This document shows, in pieces, positions 31,619 through 39,805 of a stretch of 64,000 nt of DNA. The DNA is from a virus: IMG/VR virus record IMGVR_UViG_3300043803_002473, positions 1-64,000 of that record; one strand, written 5' to 3'. Position numbers and translations under genes: made by a program. Every line of letters begins with the position of its first letter. Position 1 is the stretch's first letter. The notes beneath the pieces were generated by a model. That model was not told where the DNA came from, did no database searches, and saw only the letters and a list, made by a program, of their open reading frames with translations.

Positions 31619-33049
31619 ATGATTAAATTTAATTCTACCGCAGATTGGAGTTTTGACGTTCCTCCTGTAAGCATAGTTAATGATGCTCAAGACCTCAAGA
31701 AGGTAGCAGCAGTACAAGATGAGCTTAAGGTTGAAAAAACTGCAGGTCAGACAGATGTACACGTCATTGCCTTGGGGGCGTACGAAGGGATAGGGCAAAA
31801 CAGAAATGGTGATTTGTTTAAAGAGGCGGAATGCTTAAAACATTATAAAACTTTTGTTAAGTCCGGTGCCCGCAAAGCTGACGGTACTTATGATGGAAGG
31901 GCGTTGAACAGACACCATAAGAATAAACCTGAAGATCCTAAATACGGTAATATCAAGGCGGCGGCATATAACAAAGATATGCGTCGTATTGAGTTAGTTG
32001 TTGGGCTAGATAACAACAAATGTGCTGAAGAGATTCAACGACTTTCAAAAGGAGAACAAATCAACGTCTCTATGGCTGCTAAGGTAGCTAGCGACATTTG
32101 TACATGGTGCAAACATGAAGCTAAGGATGATCGAGGTCGTTGCGAACACATTCCAACTAGTATAGGTGAATTAAACAAACAGGGAGAAATGTGCGGGATG
32201 GACAATGTTTCACCACGTTGGTTTGAACTGTCTATTGTTGGACGTCCTGCAGACAGAATAGGTATGTCGTTAAAATTGGCACATACTTACGCACCTAAGC
32301 TTGCCTCTGATTATATGCAAATATATACAGGTTTTGTTCCTCCGCAAGAAATGCACGAATTTTTAATTTCTAAAAAAGCTTCTGATAAGCGTGGGTTGTT
32401 GCACAAGCTTTCTGAGATGGAGAAGCGTATCGAAGGCATAGCTAAAATAGGTCCAAAAGATTCTAAAGAAAAGTATATATCTAATGAGGCAGTTAAATTA
32501 AACTCTGGCGATAGGTTATCTCCAGAAGTCGTTGACGAGCTTAGAAAACACGATCCCTCAAAGCTACTAAAAGCTTTAGGAGAGCATGGAATAATATTTT
32601 CTCCTGAAGACTTTGTTGAATATCTTTTTGGAGATAAGTTAAAAGATAAATCTATAGTAGATAAGATGAAGGAACGTTTACCTCTAGGTTTTAGTAATTT
32701 AGCCGACGATGAAGTTTCTTGTGATCGCTCAGTCAACAATGAGAAATTCGATCCATCAGATTTCGGCGGTATACCTAAAGAATTAAAAGGTATACTTGGC
32801 AGTATATTCGATGAGCAATCTTTATTTGACCAGCCAGCTCATGGAAGAATTATGAGAATTACTATAATCGGTAGATCTCCCAAAAAATTGAAAGCCAGCA
32901 CCGATCCAGATAAGTTAGAAAAAGATGCGGCAGCCGAAGAACTAGCTCAGCAATATTTGACTTATAAATTAGCAGCCTTGCGTTATTTAGAAGAATGCGG
33001 TAGATTAGACGATCAGGTGCTTTTAAACGCCCTCATACAGAATCGATAA
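31619..33049 (+). CDS. Prohead (head maturation) protease with long C-terminal extension (476 aa)
   Basis: Expected to cut scaffold and internal proteins during head maturation. The N-terminal domain has the expected order: VHVIALGAYEGIGQNRNGD, RALNRHHKNKPEDPKYGNI (candidate catalytic His at 99-100), IELVVGLDNNKCAEEI, INVSMAAKV (candidate Ser151), then DICTWCKHEAKDDRGRCEH, a Cys/His cluster (Cys161, 164, 175) common after the Ser in proteases of large phages, and PRWFELSIVGRPADRIG. KVEKTAGQT at residues 38-46 just before the domain may be an autoprocessing site. The ~250-residue C-terminal half is unrecognised. It lies directly upstream of scaffold and capsid genes. Confidence 0.8.
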   Translation: MIKFNSTADWSFDVPPVSIVNDAQDLKKVAAVQDELKVEKTAGQTDVHVIALGAYEGIGQNRNGDLFKEAECLKHYKTFVKSGARKADGTYDGRALNRHHKNKPEDPKYGNIKAAAYNKDMRRIELVVGLDNNKCAEEIQRLSKGEQINVSMAAKVASDICTWCKHEAKDDRGRCEHIPTSIGELNKQGEMCGMDNVSPRWFELSIVGRPADRIGMSLKLAHTYAPKLASDYMQIYTGFVPPQEMHEFLISKKASDKRGLLHKLSEMEKRIEGIAKIGPKDSKEKYISNEAVKLNSGDRLSPEVVDELRKHDPSKLLKALGEHGIIFSPEDFVEYLFGDKLKDKSIVDKMKERLPLGFSNLADDEVSCDRSVNNEKFDPSDFGGIPKELKGILGSIFDEQSLFDQPAHGRIMRITIIGRSPKKLKASTDPDKLEKDAAAEELAQQYLTYKLAALRYLEECGRLDDQVLLNALIQNR

Positions 33050-33056
33050 AAAAAAC

Positions 33057-33085
33057 TTGGAACCTATTAAAAATTAAGTTAGTAT
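33057..33085 (+). promoter_or_regulatory. Promoter upstream of the EF-hand scaffold-like gene
   Basis: TTGGAA, 17-base spacer, TAGTAT. The surrounding sequence (AAATTAAGTTAGTATAAG) is closely similar to that before the tail-sheath gene (39806-39834). A Shine-Dalgarno CGGAG lies before the ATG at 33113. Confidence 0.45.
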
Positions 33086-33112
33086 AAGAAATAATTATCT
33101 CGGAGAAACATT

Positions 33113-34129
33113 ATGAATGAACATTTTTTAAATGGCTTTGTTAAAGCCGCTCAAGCCGCAGGAATGTCAAATGCTGAAATTGAAGCATTGTTAAAACAAG
33201 CAGAACCTATGGCACCACAAGAAGAAGCTCCAATGGAAGAAGCTCCAATGGAAGAAGCTCCAATGCCCGAAGCTCCAATGGGTGAAGAAGGCGGAGAGGA
33301 AGAATTGAATCAACTACTCGCTCAGTTAAGCCCAGAAGAGATTGAACAATTAGCTCAAGAGCTTGCTGCCGAGATGGGTGGAGAATCCGCAGGCTCTAAC
33401 GAATTAGAGCAAGTTCCTGAATTAGCCGCAGCCATAGAGCAACAGCTAGGCCAAAATCCTGAAGTAGCTGAAGCCACAGCTCCATCACCCGAGATGACAG
33501 AAGAAGTTATGGCTAAACAGAGTGCCATTAATTTTATTAAATCTGCTGAATATGTAGAAGGCTTTTTAGAGCAGGCTATTGGTCGTGGAATGAATTTGAA
33601 GCAGGCTGTAGAATTGTACGACAGCGCATTTAGCACAACTTTTAATCAACTTAAAACAAGTGAGTTGAAAGGTAATCAGCACAAACTAGATGTTGATGGT
33701 GACGGTAAAATTGAAGCTGACGATCTTAAAAAACTTCGTGCAGGTAAAGCCGAAGTTAAAGAAGCCGAGCTCAAAGGCGACCAACACAAACTAGATGTTG
33801 ATGGTGACGGTAAAATTGAAGCTGACGATCTTAAAAAACTTCGTGCAGGTAAAAAAAACGAAGTAGATGAAAAGACAGCTGCTTATTACGAAGGTGTTTT
33901 AGAACGCTGTCGTGAATACGGTATGACTGATGTTCAAGCTTTGGAGCTCGTAAAAAACGCAAAAGCAGCAAAATCGTTATTTGAAGGAGCTAAAGATATC
34001 GGAAGAAAAGCCGTTAATTATGTAGCAGAAAGACCAGCTCGTGCTGCAGCCATTGGTACAGGAGTTACTGCTGCAGGCCTTGTCGGCTATAATGCTTTAA
34101 AAAAAGAAGATAAAGAAGACAAAGAATAA
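33113..34129 (+). CDS. Scaffold-like acidic protein with two EF-hand loops (338 aa)
   Basis: Located between protease and capsid, where scaffold or prohead-core proteins occur. Order: a helical mini-domain (residues 4-30), four repeats of EEAPM (37-56), an acidic Gln/Glu-rich helix (60-135), a second mini-domain (147-172), two EF-hand/dockerin-like loops DVDGDGKIEADD at 193-204 and 228-239 with all calcium ligands, a third mini-domain (258-283), and an Ala-rich basic tail. The EF-hand units are encoded by two identical 69-base segments 105 bases apart. Many Lys-x-Ala sites suggest processing by the protease. The promoter and Shine-Dalgarno sequence predict high expression. Calcium binding is inferred from the loop sequence. 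Confidence 0.65.
   Translation: MNEHFLNGFVKAAQAAGMSNAEIEALLKQAEPMAPQEEAPMEEAPMEEAPMPEAPMGEEGGEEELNQLLAQLSPEEIEQLAQELAAEMGGESAGSNELEQVPELAAAIEQQLGQNPEVAEATAPSPEMTEEVMAKQSAINFIKSAEYVEGFLEQAIGRGMNLKQAVELYDSAFSTTFNQLKTSELKGNQHKLDVDGDGKIEADDLKKLRAGKAEVKEAELKGDQHKLDVDGDGKIEADDLKKLRAGKKNEVDEKTAAYYEGVLERCREYGMTDVQALELVKNAKAAKSLFEGAKDIGRKAVNYVAERPARAAAIGTGVTAAGLVGYNALKKEDKEDKE
33680..33853 (+). repeat. Identical 69-bp direct repeats encoding EF-hand units
   Basis: Copies at 33680-33748 and 33785-33853 are base-for-base identical, including synonymous sites, with a 36-base linker (period 105). This implies recent duplication or gene conversion inside the scaffold-like gene. Confidence 0.9.
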
Positions 34130-34132
34130 CTA

Positions 34133-34161
34133 TTTACAAAAAACAAAACATTCAATATAAT
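34133..34161 (+). promoter_or_regulatory. Near-consensus sigma-70 promoter before the second scaffold-like gene
   Basis: TTTACA, 17-base spacer, TATAAT; 5 of 6 and 6 of 6 matches to the bacterial consensus. The ATG at 34185 has TAGGAG 9 bases upstream, so this transcript has a short leader with a strong ribosome site. Confidence 0.65.
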
Positions 34162-34184
34162 AAAAAAATAGGAGAAAATATATT

Positions 34185-35162
34185 ATGGGCAAATTAACAA
34201 AACACGCCGAAGTTTTAACTCAACTGCATTCTTTAGTTAAGAAGCAGGCTGAAGAGGCACAAAAAAATATTTCTGGAGTTCCTGGGGTTGAAACAAAACC
34301 TGAGAGCATTAAGGAAGAACACGAAACCACCAATAAGAATTCTGTTGGTCCTGAGAACAATCCTCAAGGTTATTCTCAGAAACCCAGCTCAGATTCTTCT
34401 GAACCTGTGGCTTCACCTAAGACTGCTGAGAGTCTTGGTAATGAAATTTTAGACCTTATTCGTAAGCACGCAGATGCACAGGACTCCGCTACAGGCGTCC
34501 CAGGAAAAGACACCAATCCTGAAAAGATTGACGAGAAGAACGAAACAACCGACAAGAACAGTGTCGGCCCAGAAAAAAATACTCCTCAAACAACCGGCGA
34601 GCAAAAAGAAAGCACCGACGACAGTAAGCCAGTAGCTTCTGCTAAGAGTGCTGGTGAAATGCCTGAAGCTTTAAAAGAGCACTTCGAAAAGAAGGAAGGC
34701 AAAAAAGAAGATAAAAGTGAAGATCATAAAGAAGATAAGAAGGCTGAAGATGAAGTTACAGAATTAGCTTCTAAAGTTGCCTCTTATGAGCTTGGTCGTC
34801 AATTCTGCGCCGCTCTTCTCAAAGCCGCCTCTGAAGGCGAGCAAGATGAAGCTCAAATGGCTAAAGAAGCTGGACGTAGAGACTTGGAACTTCTCATTGC
34901 TCAAGCTGCTCAAGATCTAACTCCAGCTGGTGAAAAACAAGCTGAGGCCGAAGGTGCTGCCTATTTTGAACAAGTTTTAAAGCAGGCCGCTTTTGACCAA
35001 GCTGTTAAAGAAAACGAAGAGCTCAAAGCTAAAGTTGCTGAACTTACCTCCAAGGAAGCTGCTGAGAAGCAGGCTGAGGAGCAAGCCAACGCGCAAGCTG
35101 AGCTGGCCGATAAAGTAGCCAGCATCGTTCTCGAAAAGCTTAAAGCTGCAGCACAAGAGTAA
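34185..35162 (+). CDS. Second scaffold-like acidic protein (325 aa)
   Basis: Highly charged and mostly helical. Residues 28-165 contain two copies of a ~90-residue unit (GVPGVETKPESIKEEHETT and GVPGKDTNPEKIDEKNETT, each followed by KNSVGPE, a spacer, and PVASPKTAE or PVASAKSAG). The C-terminal 100 residues form a coiled coil (ENEELKAKVAELTSKEAAE). The paired PVASxK(T/S)A elements may be protease sites. It has a near-consensus promoter and strong Shine-Dalgarno sequence and precedes the capsid genes, fitting a scaffold or major internal head protein. Confidence 0.6.
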   Translation: MGKLTKHAEVLTQLHSLVKKQAEEAQKNISGVPGVETKPESIKEEHETTNKNSVGPENNPQGYSQKPSSDSSEPVASPKTAESLGNEILDLIRKHADAQDSATGVPGKDTNPEKIDEKNETTDKNSVGPEKNTPQTTGEQKESTDDSKPVASAKSAGEMPEALKEHFEKKEGKKEDKSEDHKEDKKAEDEVTELASKVASYELGRQFCAALLKAASEGEQDEAQMAKEAGRRDLELLIAQAAQDLTPAGEKQAEAEGAAYFEQVLKQAAFDQAVKENEELKAKVAELTSKEAAEKQAEEQANAQAELADKVASIVLEKLKAAAQE

Positions 35163-35165
35163 TTT

Positions 35166-35321
35166 ATGCAAGAGTCTCAAGGAGTTCAACCCTCTCTGGA
35201 ACTCGAAGCTGTAAAAGCTCTAACACAACTTTCAGACGAAGATAAAAGAAAAGTATTAGAGTATATCGAAAGTTTAGTAATCTTAGAAACAACTGTAACC
35301 AATGAACAAGGAAGTATTTGA
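35166..35321 (+). CDS. Small helical protein (51 aa)
   Basis: A short ORF, MQESQGVQPSLELEAVKAL and so on, with a single amphipathic helical core (LSDEDKRKVLEYIESLVIL). It starts 3 bases after the previous stop and overlaps the next gene by 20 bases, so it sits in a coupled string. The helix pattern resembles bacterial small 'L..L..E.k..vleyi..L' proteins, with no defined function. Confidence 0.5.
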   Translation: MQESQGVQPSLELEAVKALTQLSDEDKRKVLEYIESLVILETTVTNEQGSI

Positions 35322-35697
35322 AAAGTTTGAGGTTTTTACTAAAACTGCATTGGAAGAAATTGCAGACCTTAAACAGCAGTTGGGCAGTTTGAATGAAAAA
35401 GTCGCAGCAGAAAAAGAAGCTCGTGACGAAGAATTTGAACACGCTTTAAAAAAGGCAGCTACTGCCTTATACGATTCTGATTTTATTAATGACGAATACG
35501 ATAAGCGTCGTTTTATAAAGAAGGCTAAAGAAGACAATAAATATTTAGCCGAAGTCATACAAAAAATTTGCCAAGCCTCGGATGTATCAGCTTTTGGATC
35601 AGTGGCTAATATTAAAACAGCCGGTGATCTTCAGGATGATCCCGTAATGCGTAAAGCATTTGGTTATGATGTAAATTATAATTTACTCGACGAATAA
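35302..35697 (+). CDS. Small helical capsid-region protein (131 aa)
   Basis: Coiled-coil N-terminus (FTKTALEEIADLKQQLGSLN, EKVAAEKEARDEEFEHAL) and a more globular C-terminus (DINKRR-like EYDKRRFIKKAKEDNKYL). It has FTKTALE and NIKTAGD, versions of the Lys-Thr-Ala pattern. It lies between the scaffold-like and decoration genes and may be a scaffold or prohead-core subunit. Not recognised as a family. Confidence 0.5.
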   Translation: MNKEVFEKFEVFTKTALEEIADLKQQLGSLNEKVAAEKEARDEEFEHALKKAATALYDSDFINDEYDKRRFIKKAKEDNKYLAEVIQKICQASDVSAFGSVANIKTAGDLQDDPVMRKAFGYDVNYNLLDE

Positions 35698-35699
35698 TG

Positions 35700-35728
35700 T
35701 TGACGTAAATTAAAAATTTTGAAATAAT
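35700..35728 (+). promoter_or_regulatory. Promoter for decoration and major capsid genes, with ~100-base leader
   Basis: TTGACG, 17-base spacer, AATAAT. The predicted start is near 35735, leaving a leader of about 100 bases before the ATG at 35835, with AAGGAG ahead of it. The leader contains a more GC-rich stretch at about 35757-35795 but no convincing hairpin by eye. Confidence 0.5.
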
Positions 35729-35834
35729 TTATAGATAACTTCAGCAATACAACTAGAGCGGTCCTTGATCGGAAGCCAGTCTGAGAAGCAGAAGCAAAAA
35801 TAAAAACAAACAACAATAAGGAGAAAAATAAAAT

Positions 35835-36299
35835 ATGATTAACTTCAAAAAAGGTCCAGCTCTGAGCTTGGGGCAATCAGATAAAGTTGCCAAGCCAGCT
35901 TCTGGCGAAGCTATTGAAGCGGGTCACGTTGTTCGTATTGCTTCCAATGGAGAGGCCTCACTCGGTGTGAGCGAAACTCCAGCTGCAGACTTACTCGGAT
36001 TCGCTATTACAGACGTTACCGATGGTGATGCCATCGAGTCTGGCAAAATCGGCGTTTATCTTCTCGACGGTGCAACCATCGTTGAAACAGATAAAGCAGT
36101 CGGTGCAATCAACTCAACAAACTATCCTATCGGCGCAGCTGTCACAGCTAGCGAAGCAGGTTTAGTAGCTGTTGCCAGCGAAGGCGACAGAGTAATCGGT
36201 CAAGTCGAAGGTATTCGCAACCTCCCATCGGTCGAAGTGGTCAATGGAAGAAAAATTCAAGGAACCAGAGCCTTTTTAGGTGTTAAGCTTTCTGCTTAA
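35835..36299 (+). CDS. Head decoration/stabilisation protein (154 aa)
   Basis: Small, beta-rich and low in Cys and aromatics: repeated short strands with Gly turns (GHVVRIASNGEASLGVSET, GKIGVYLLDGATIVET, ASEGDRVIGQVEGI), as in capsid decoration proteins such as those with a beta-tulip fold. It lies immediately upstream of the major capsid gene, the usual place. It has its own promoter and strong Shine-Dalgarno sequence, and codons rich in C-ending forms, consistent with very high expression. Binding to the outer capsid is inferred. Confidence 0.65.
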   Translation: MINFKKGPALSLGQSDKVAKPASGEAIEAGHVVRIASNGEASLGVSETPAADLLGFAITDVTDGDAIESGKIGVYLLDGATIVETDKAVGAINSTNYPIGAAVTASEAGLVAVASEGDRVIGQVEGIRNLPSVEVVNGRKIQGTRAFLGVKLSA

Positions 36300-36322
36300 T
36301 CTAAACGGAGAAATTAAATATT

Positions 36323-37279
36323 ATGGAAAAAATCGCAGACGTTAAAGTATTCAACGATACATTCGTTGAAATGGTGAAAGCCGGTCAGGAAAAGCAAGCC
36401 GCTGTTTCTGCTCAGCAATTCACCCGTAACAAACTTCGTGAAGAAAGCTTCGCAGAGAAAATCATCACCCCAATCGACATCAGCAATGATGAACTCGATA
36501 AGGCTGAGAATCCTGAGTTGCTCGTTAAGTGGAACGATCGTGAACCTGATACTGCTCCAGCAACAACTGTGCCCCTCGGCGTAGTTCCTGATGCTGTTCA
36601 GTTCTTCGGTACACGCTATCCTTCCTACTTCACACGCATTACTTCACCTAAGTTCAACAAAGATATCGATCATCTTCGCACATACGATTACGACATCCGT
36701 GCAATCATGCTCGAAATCAGCACAAAAGATATCGCTACAGAAATCGACACTCGTTTCATCGAGCGTGTTGACAGCGTTATCGGAACAGCTAACACAGCTA
36801 ACCCTCTGAACGGTCTCGGCCTTCCTCAGAATGTTACCATCGCTGGTGGTATCACTCGTGAGAACGTCGCCGATGCTTTCAAGGCCATCAAGCGTCTCCG
36901 TGTTCCTTTCGGACCTGCTCAGCCAGACGGCGGCGAGTCCAAGGGCGTCATGCTCATGAACACAGTTACTGCTGATGACTTCGTTAAGCTCGATCGTAGC
37001 GAAGCTGGTGGTGACCTCTCTCAGGAGATGTACATCAACGGTCTTCCTGCTAAGACCATCTACGGTGTCAAGCCCATCTATACAATCAAGCGTGACTTGA
37101 TTCCTGATGGTGTTATTTACCTCTTCTCTTCTGAGGAGTTCTTCGGTAAATACTATCGCTTGCAGCCTCTCACAGTGTTCATGAAGAACGAAGCTTACTT
37201 CTTAGAGTACTTCCAATACATGAATATCTCGATGGCTATCGGTAACGTTAAAGGTGCCGTTAAAATCACCTTCAACTAA
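36323..37279 (+). CDS. Major capsid protein (318 aa)
   Basis: Position (after protease, scaffold and decoration genes, before a terminator), size and sequence character support the HK97-fold major capsid protein. There is a helical N-arm (VFNDTFVEMVKAGQEKQAA), an E-loop-like segment with REESFAEKIITPIDISNDEL, and strands ending YFQYMNISMAIGNVKGAVK. LMNTVTADDFVKLD and VIYLFSSEEFFGKYY resemble A-domain elements of large-phage capsids. The gene is strongly biased to C-ending codons (CTC, ATC, TTC), unlike most of the window. The ribosome site CGGAG lies before ATG 36323. Confidence 0.8.
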   Translation: MEKIADVKVFNDTFVEMVKAGQEKQAAVSAQQFTRNKLREESFAEKIITPIDISNDELDKAENPELLVKWNDREPDTAPATTVPLGVVPDAVQFFGTRYPSYFTRITSPKFNKDIDHLRTYDYDIRAIMLEISTKDIATEIDTRFIERVDSVIGTANTANPLNGLGLPQNVTIAGGITRENVADAFKAIKRLRVPFGPAQPDGGESKGVMLMNTVTADDFVKLDRSEAGGDLSQEMYINGLPAKTIYGVKPIYTIKRDLIPDGVIYLFSSEEFFGKYYRLQPLTVFMKNEAYFLEYFQYMNISMAIGNVKGAVKITFN

Positions 37280-37302
37280 TCGTAGTTGACAGTAAAAAAT
37301 TA

Positions 37303-37337
37303 GCAAGGGGGAGTGAATAACTCCCCCTTCGCTTTTT
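37303..37337 (+). terminator. Rho-independent terminator after the capsid gene
   Basis: Perfect 10-bp stem AAGGGGGAGT/ACTCCCCCTT (37305-37314 with 37320-37329), 5-base loop, then CGCTTTTT. It closes the head-gene transcription unit. Confidence 0.9.
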
Positions 37338-37342
37338 ATGGG

Positions 37343-37371
37343 TTCACAACACAGGATAACTCATATATAAT
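37343..37371 (+). promoter_or_regulatory. Sigma-70-like promoter, leaderless type
   Basis: TTCACA, 17-base spacer, TATAAT, directly after the terminator. The -10 box ends 6 bases before the ATG at 37378, so transcription should start on the ATG itself. No Shine-Dalgarno sequence. Confidence 0.6.
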
Positions 37372-37377
37372 GTAGTT

Positions 37378-37593
37378 ATGAATGCTGAACATATATTAGA
37401 AGAATTTATAAAATTTGCCCAATTCAATAACGCTATACCTGGACTAGGTCAATCAAATGTAATTCAACCTCAAATACTTTCTGGACAACCACCAAAAAGA
37501 ACTTCAAATGTAACTATGGAATATGGTGGAGATAGAAATGGAAATACTGTTACCGTAAAACCTGCGACTAACTCAAAAAAGGTAAATATATAA
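37378..37593 (+). CDS. Hypothetical small protein (71 aa)
   Basis: The N-terminal helix (HILEEFIKFAQFNNA) has the phe-hydrophobic-Lys-x-Ala pattern common to virion proteins here. The rest is Pro/Gly/Asn/Thr-rich (LGQSNVIQPQILSGQPPKR, TVTVKPATNSKK). It is the first gene of the connector/tail unit and probably translated from a leaderless mRNA. The function is unknown. Confidence 0.5.
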   Translation: MNAEHILEEFIKFAQFNNAIPGLGQSNVIQPQILSGQPPKRTSNVTMEYGGDRNGNTVTVKPATNSKKVNI

Positions 37594-37596
37594 TTT

Positions 37597-38040
37597 ATGG
37601 CGCTATCAATTTTAACTCCTGAAGAAATAAGATTATTTATGCTCGATAGAGCAGAAATGAATCCGCTTTTGTTAGGTATCAGATTCACTCCGGAAATGAT
37701 CGAGCAGGCTGTAGTTAATACTGTAGATTATTTTAATTTAATGAATCCTCCTATAAACGAATATTATACAATAGAGACATTTCCATTTAGGTCTCTTTTA
37801 TTAATGGGAGCTGCTGGGTACTTATTACGCTCCGCAGCCATCAACGAAGCCTCCAATCAATTAAGCTATGCGTCAGATGGTGTTCAAGTTAACGACAAAG
37901 ACAAAGCTCAGATATTTTTAACTATTGGCGGCAATTTATGGGAAGAGTTCAAACAGATGGCTACAAATATTAGAATAAATATTAATGTAGCTCAAGTATA
38001 CGGAACTAAACACTCAGAATACATTTATAGAGTGAGATAA
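37597..38040 (+). CDS. Head-tail connector candidate (147 aa)
   Basis: Helical protein (LTPEEIRLFMLDRAEMNPLL, FTPEMIEQAVVNTVDYFNLM) with a hydrophobic helix (SLLLMGAAGYLLRSAAINE) and a C-terminal Val/Tyr-rich tail. Size, helical nature and location between capsid and tail sheath suit a head-completion or adaptor protein of the gp6/DUF3199 kind, but no family motif is decisive. Confidence 0.5.
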   Translation: MALSILTPEEIRLFMLDRAEMNPLLLGIRFTPEMIEQAVVNTVDYFNLMNPPINEYYTIETFPFRSLLLMGAAGYLLRSAAINEASNQLSYASDGVQVNDKDKAQIFLTIGGNLWEEFKQMATNIRININVAQVYGTKHSEYIYRVR

Positions 38041-38041
38041 T

Positions 38042-38260
38042 ATGGGTAGATTCGACCAAAATTGTAATAGTTTAGCGCATACGGTAGAGGTGAATACTCT
38101 AAATGAAAAATTAGTAAGAAAATTTAAAAATATAAAAAAAAATAAAAGTTTAGGTTATAGTATAATGCAGCGCGTTATTGAAACTAATAATCCTGCAGTA
38201 TTTGCCTTTAAAACAAGTTCTTGGTTTGTACAAAAAATTAAAAATGTTTTTGATCAATGA
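38042..38260 (+). CDS. Hypothetical basic protein (72 aa)
   Basis: Short basic protein (KLVRKFKNIKKNKSLGYSIM) with a hydrophobic C-terminal helix (VFAFKTSSWFVQKIKNVF). It starts 1 base after the preceding stop and overlaps the next start by 4 bases. Not recognised. Confidence 0.5.
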   Translation: MGRFDQNCNSLAHTVEVNTLNEKLVRKFKNIKKNKSLGYSIMQRVIETNNPAVFAFKTSSWFVQKIKNVFDQ

Positions 38261-39075
38261 AACACAACCAGACATTTTCAAAAATTTTTATGATCCCAGA
38301 CTTTGTCCGTGGACATTTTATTCAATGGGAATTAGATACTTTTTTTAATGGAGAAAAACCATATAACTTTATTTTACAGGTGAGTCAAACATTAGACTTT
38401 TCTGAAATTGCTTATGAACTGGAAGTGGGCGATAGCTTTTTTGCTATAGATAACAGTAATTATAAACAATCTTGGTCTATGAATTATAATTATAGGATTG
38501 TTTTAATTACTGGCGACTATAACCGGTATTATTCTCCATCCTTGATATTTGGACAAACTGGTACATCTCAAAGAAAATATTCTATGGCCGGAGAAATCAT
38601 CAGGAAAGAACTTTTGCTTTGTCGTTACGCAGGACATCAAGCTTGGCTATTAAAAAGAAAAACCTATGGAACTGTTTCAGCAAAAACAGCAGTATATTTA
38701 GATCCGGTATCTGGTGTACCTATAGCGGATGAAAGAAATGTTGATTATGGTGTGGGCTTAGACGAAGGATTTTTTAAACCGGTAGCCTGTGCCTATACAA
38801 TAGACAGGGCTCATATGGATAAGCAGTTAGATCCTGCAGGATTAGGTGTGAAAGAAACCACAGATATGATTGTGAGAATGCCTGGCTACCCGTCAATAGA
38901 TTCTAGAGACATTATTTGTCCTAATCTGGATGGATGGCGTTATAATGTTTTAGCTAAAGATACGGTTTATTTTCCTGGCTCAGGTATACCTATAAGCCAG
39001 AAAGTTACCTTGCGTCTTATCCCACAAACAGATACTGTTTATAACATAGAAATACCTGCGAATTTAAATGAATAA
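38257..39075 (+). CDS. Neck/head-completion candidate protein (272 aa)
   Basis: Mixed alpha/beta protein rich in Tyr and Asp. Its position between the connector candidate and the sheath suggests a neck or tail-terminator role. Segments include FMIPDFVRGHFIQWELDTF, ending in a beta-rich C-terminus (QKVTLRLIPQTDTVYNIEI). The N-terminal ~90 residues look like an immunoglobulin-like or fibronectin-like fold (FILQVSQTLDFSEIAYEL). Not assigned to a family. Confidence 0.45.
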   Translation: MKHNQTFSKIFMIPDFVRGHFIQWELDTFFNGEKPYNFILQVSQTLDFSEIAYELEVGDSFFAIDNSNYKQSWSMNYNYRIVLITGDYNRYYSPSLIFGQTGTSQRKYSMAGEIIRKELLLCRYAGHQAWLLKRKTYGTVSAKTAVYLDPVSGVPIADERNVDYGVGLDEGFFKPVACAYTIDRAHMDKQLDPAGLGVKETTDMIVRMPGYPSIDSRDIICPNLDGWRYNVLAKDTVYFPGSGIPISQKVTLRLIPQTDTVYNIEIPANLNE

Positions 39076-39796
39076 CGAAAGTGATATTATTTTTAATACG
39101 GTCGGAGGAACAATAGAGCCATGTCCACCACCGGTAGGTTATGTAAATCCTCAGTATAGGGACATAAATACTTGTGAAGATAAAAATAGAAAATTAATGT
39201 TGACTCCCTGGACGGTGCAGAACATTTGCTATGAACTCATAGCTAATTATATGTTAACTAATGATCCTAAAGAACAGGGATATGTTTTTTCTCAACGCTA
39301 CGATCGCGATCCCAGAAAAACTCAAATATTTTTAGATATTGTTTTAAATTATCGTGACGATGTGGTTCAAAAGAGACCGGCAGTGTTTGTTGGAAGAGGA
39401 CCTGCACAATATAGATATCCTACAATGAACCAACAAATAGGATCAAATTCACCCGAGTCAGAAAAAACAAAATTGGCTATTATTACTATGCCAATTGTAG
39501 TTACAGTTATAGGTACAAATGTGGGATTTACAGAGCAAGTTGCCGAGTATATTTCAAATGGTTTTTTATTTTATTTAGAACAAATTAGAACAGATTTTAA
39601 CTTTCGTATTTTTAGACTGGAAGATGTAGGTAATCCTACGCTATACTTAGAGTCTAAAGATCATTTCGCTATTCCATTAAATTTAATGACTTCTTTTGAT
39701 CTGGGCTTTACAATCAAGGGAGATCATCTAAAATTAAAGACTATCGGATATACAGTGTTTACGAGTTGTGTGGAATCACCCCTTTTAAACCAGTAA
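39068..39796 (+). CDS. Tail-terminator/neck candidate protein (242 aa)
   Basis: Overlaps the previous gene by 8 bases. N-terminal Pro-rich strand, then a mixed domain with QNICYELIANYMLTNDP, RKTQIFLDIVLNYRD, and LAIITMPIVVTVIGTNVGF, followed by EYISNGFLFYLEQI. An alpha/beta domain with a long strand and helix directly before the sheath gene fits tail-terminator or tail-completion proteins (gpU/gp15-like), but sequence alone does not prove it. Confidence 0.45.
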   Translation: MNNESDIIFNTVGGTIEPCPPPVGYVNPQYRDINTCEDKNRKLMLTPWTVQNICYELIANYMLTNDPKEQGYVFSQRYDRDPRKTQIFLDIVLNYRDDVVQKRPAVFVGRGPAQYRYPTMNQQIGSNSPESEKTKLAIITMPIVVTVIGTNVGFTEQVAEYISNGFLFYLEQIRTDFNFRIFRLEDVGNPTLYLESKDHFAIPLNLMTSFDLGFTIKGDHLKLKTIGYTVFTSCVESPLLNQ

Positions 39797-39805
39797 AAAA
39801 AAGAT

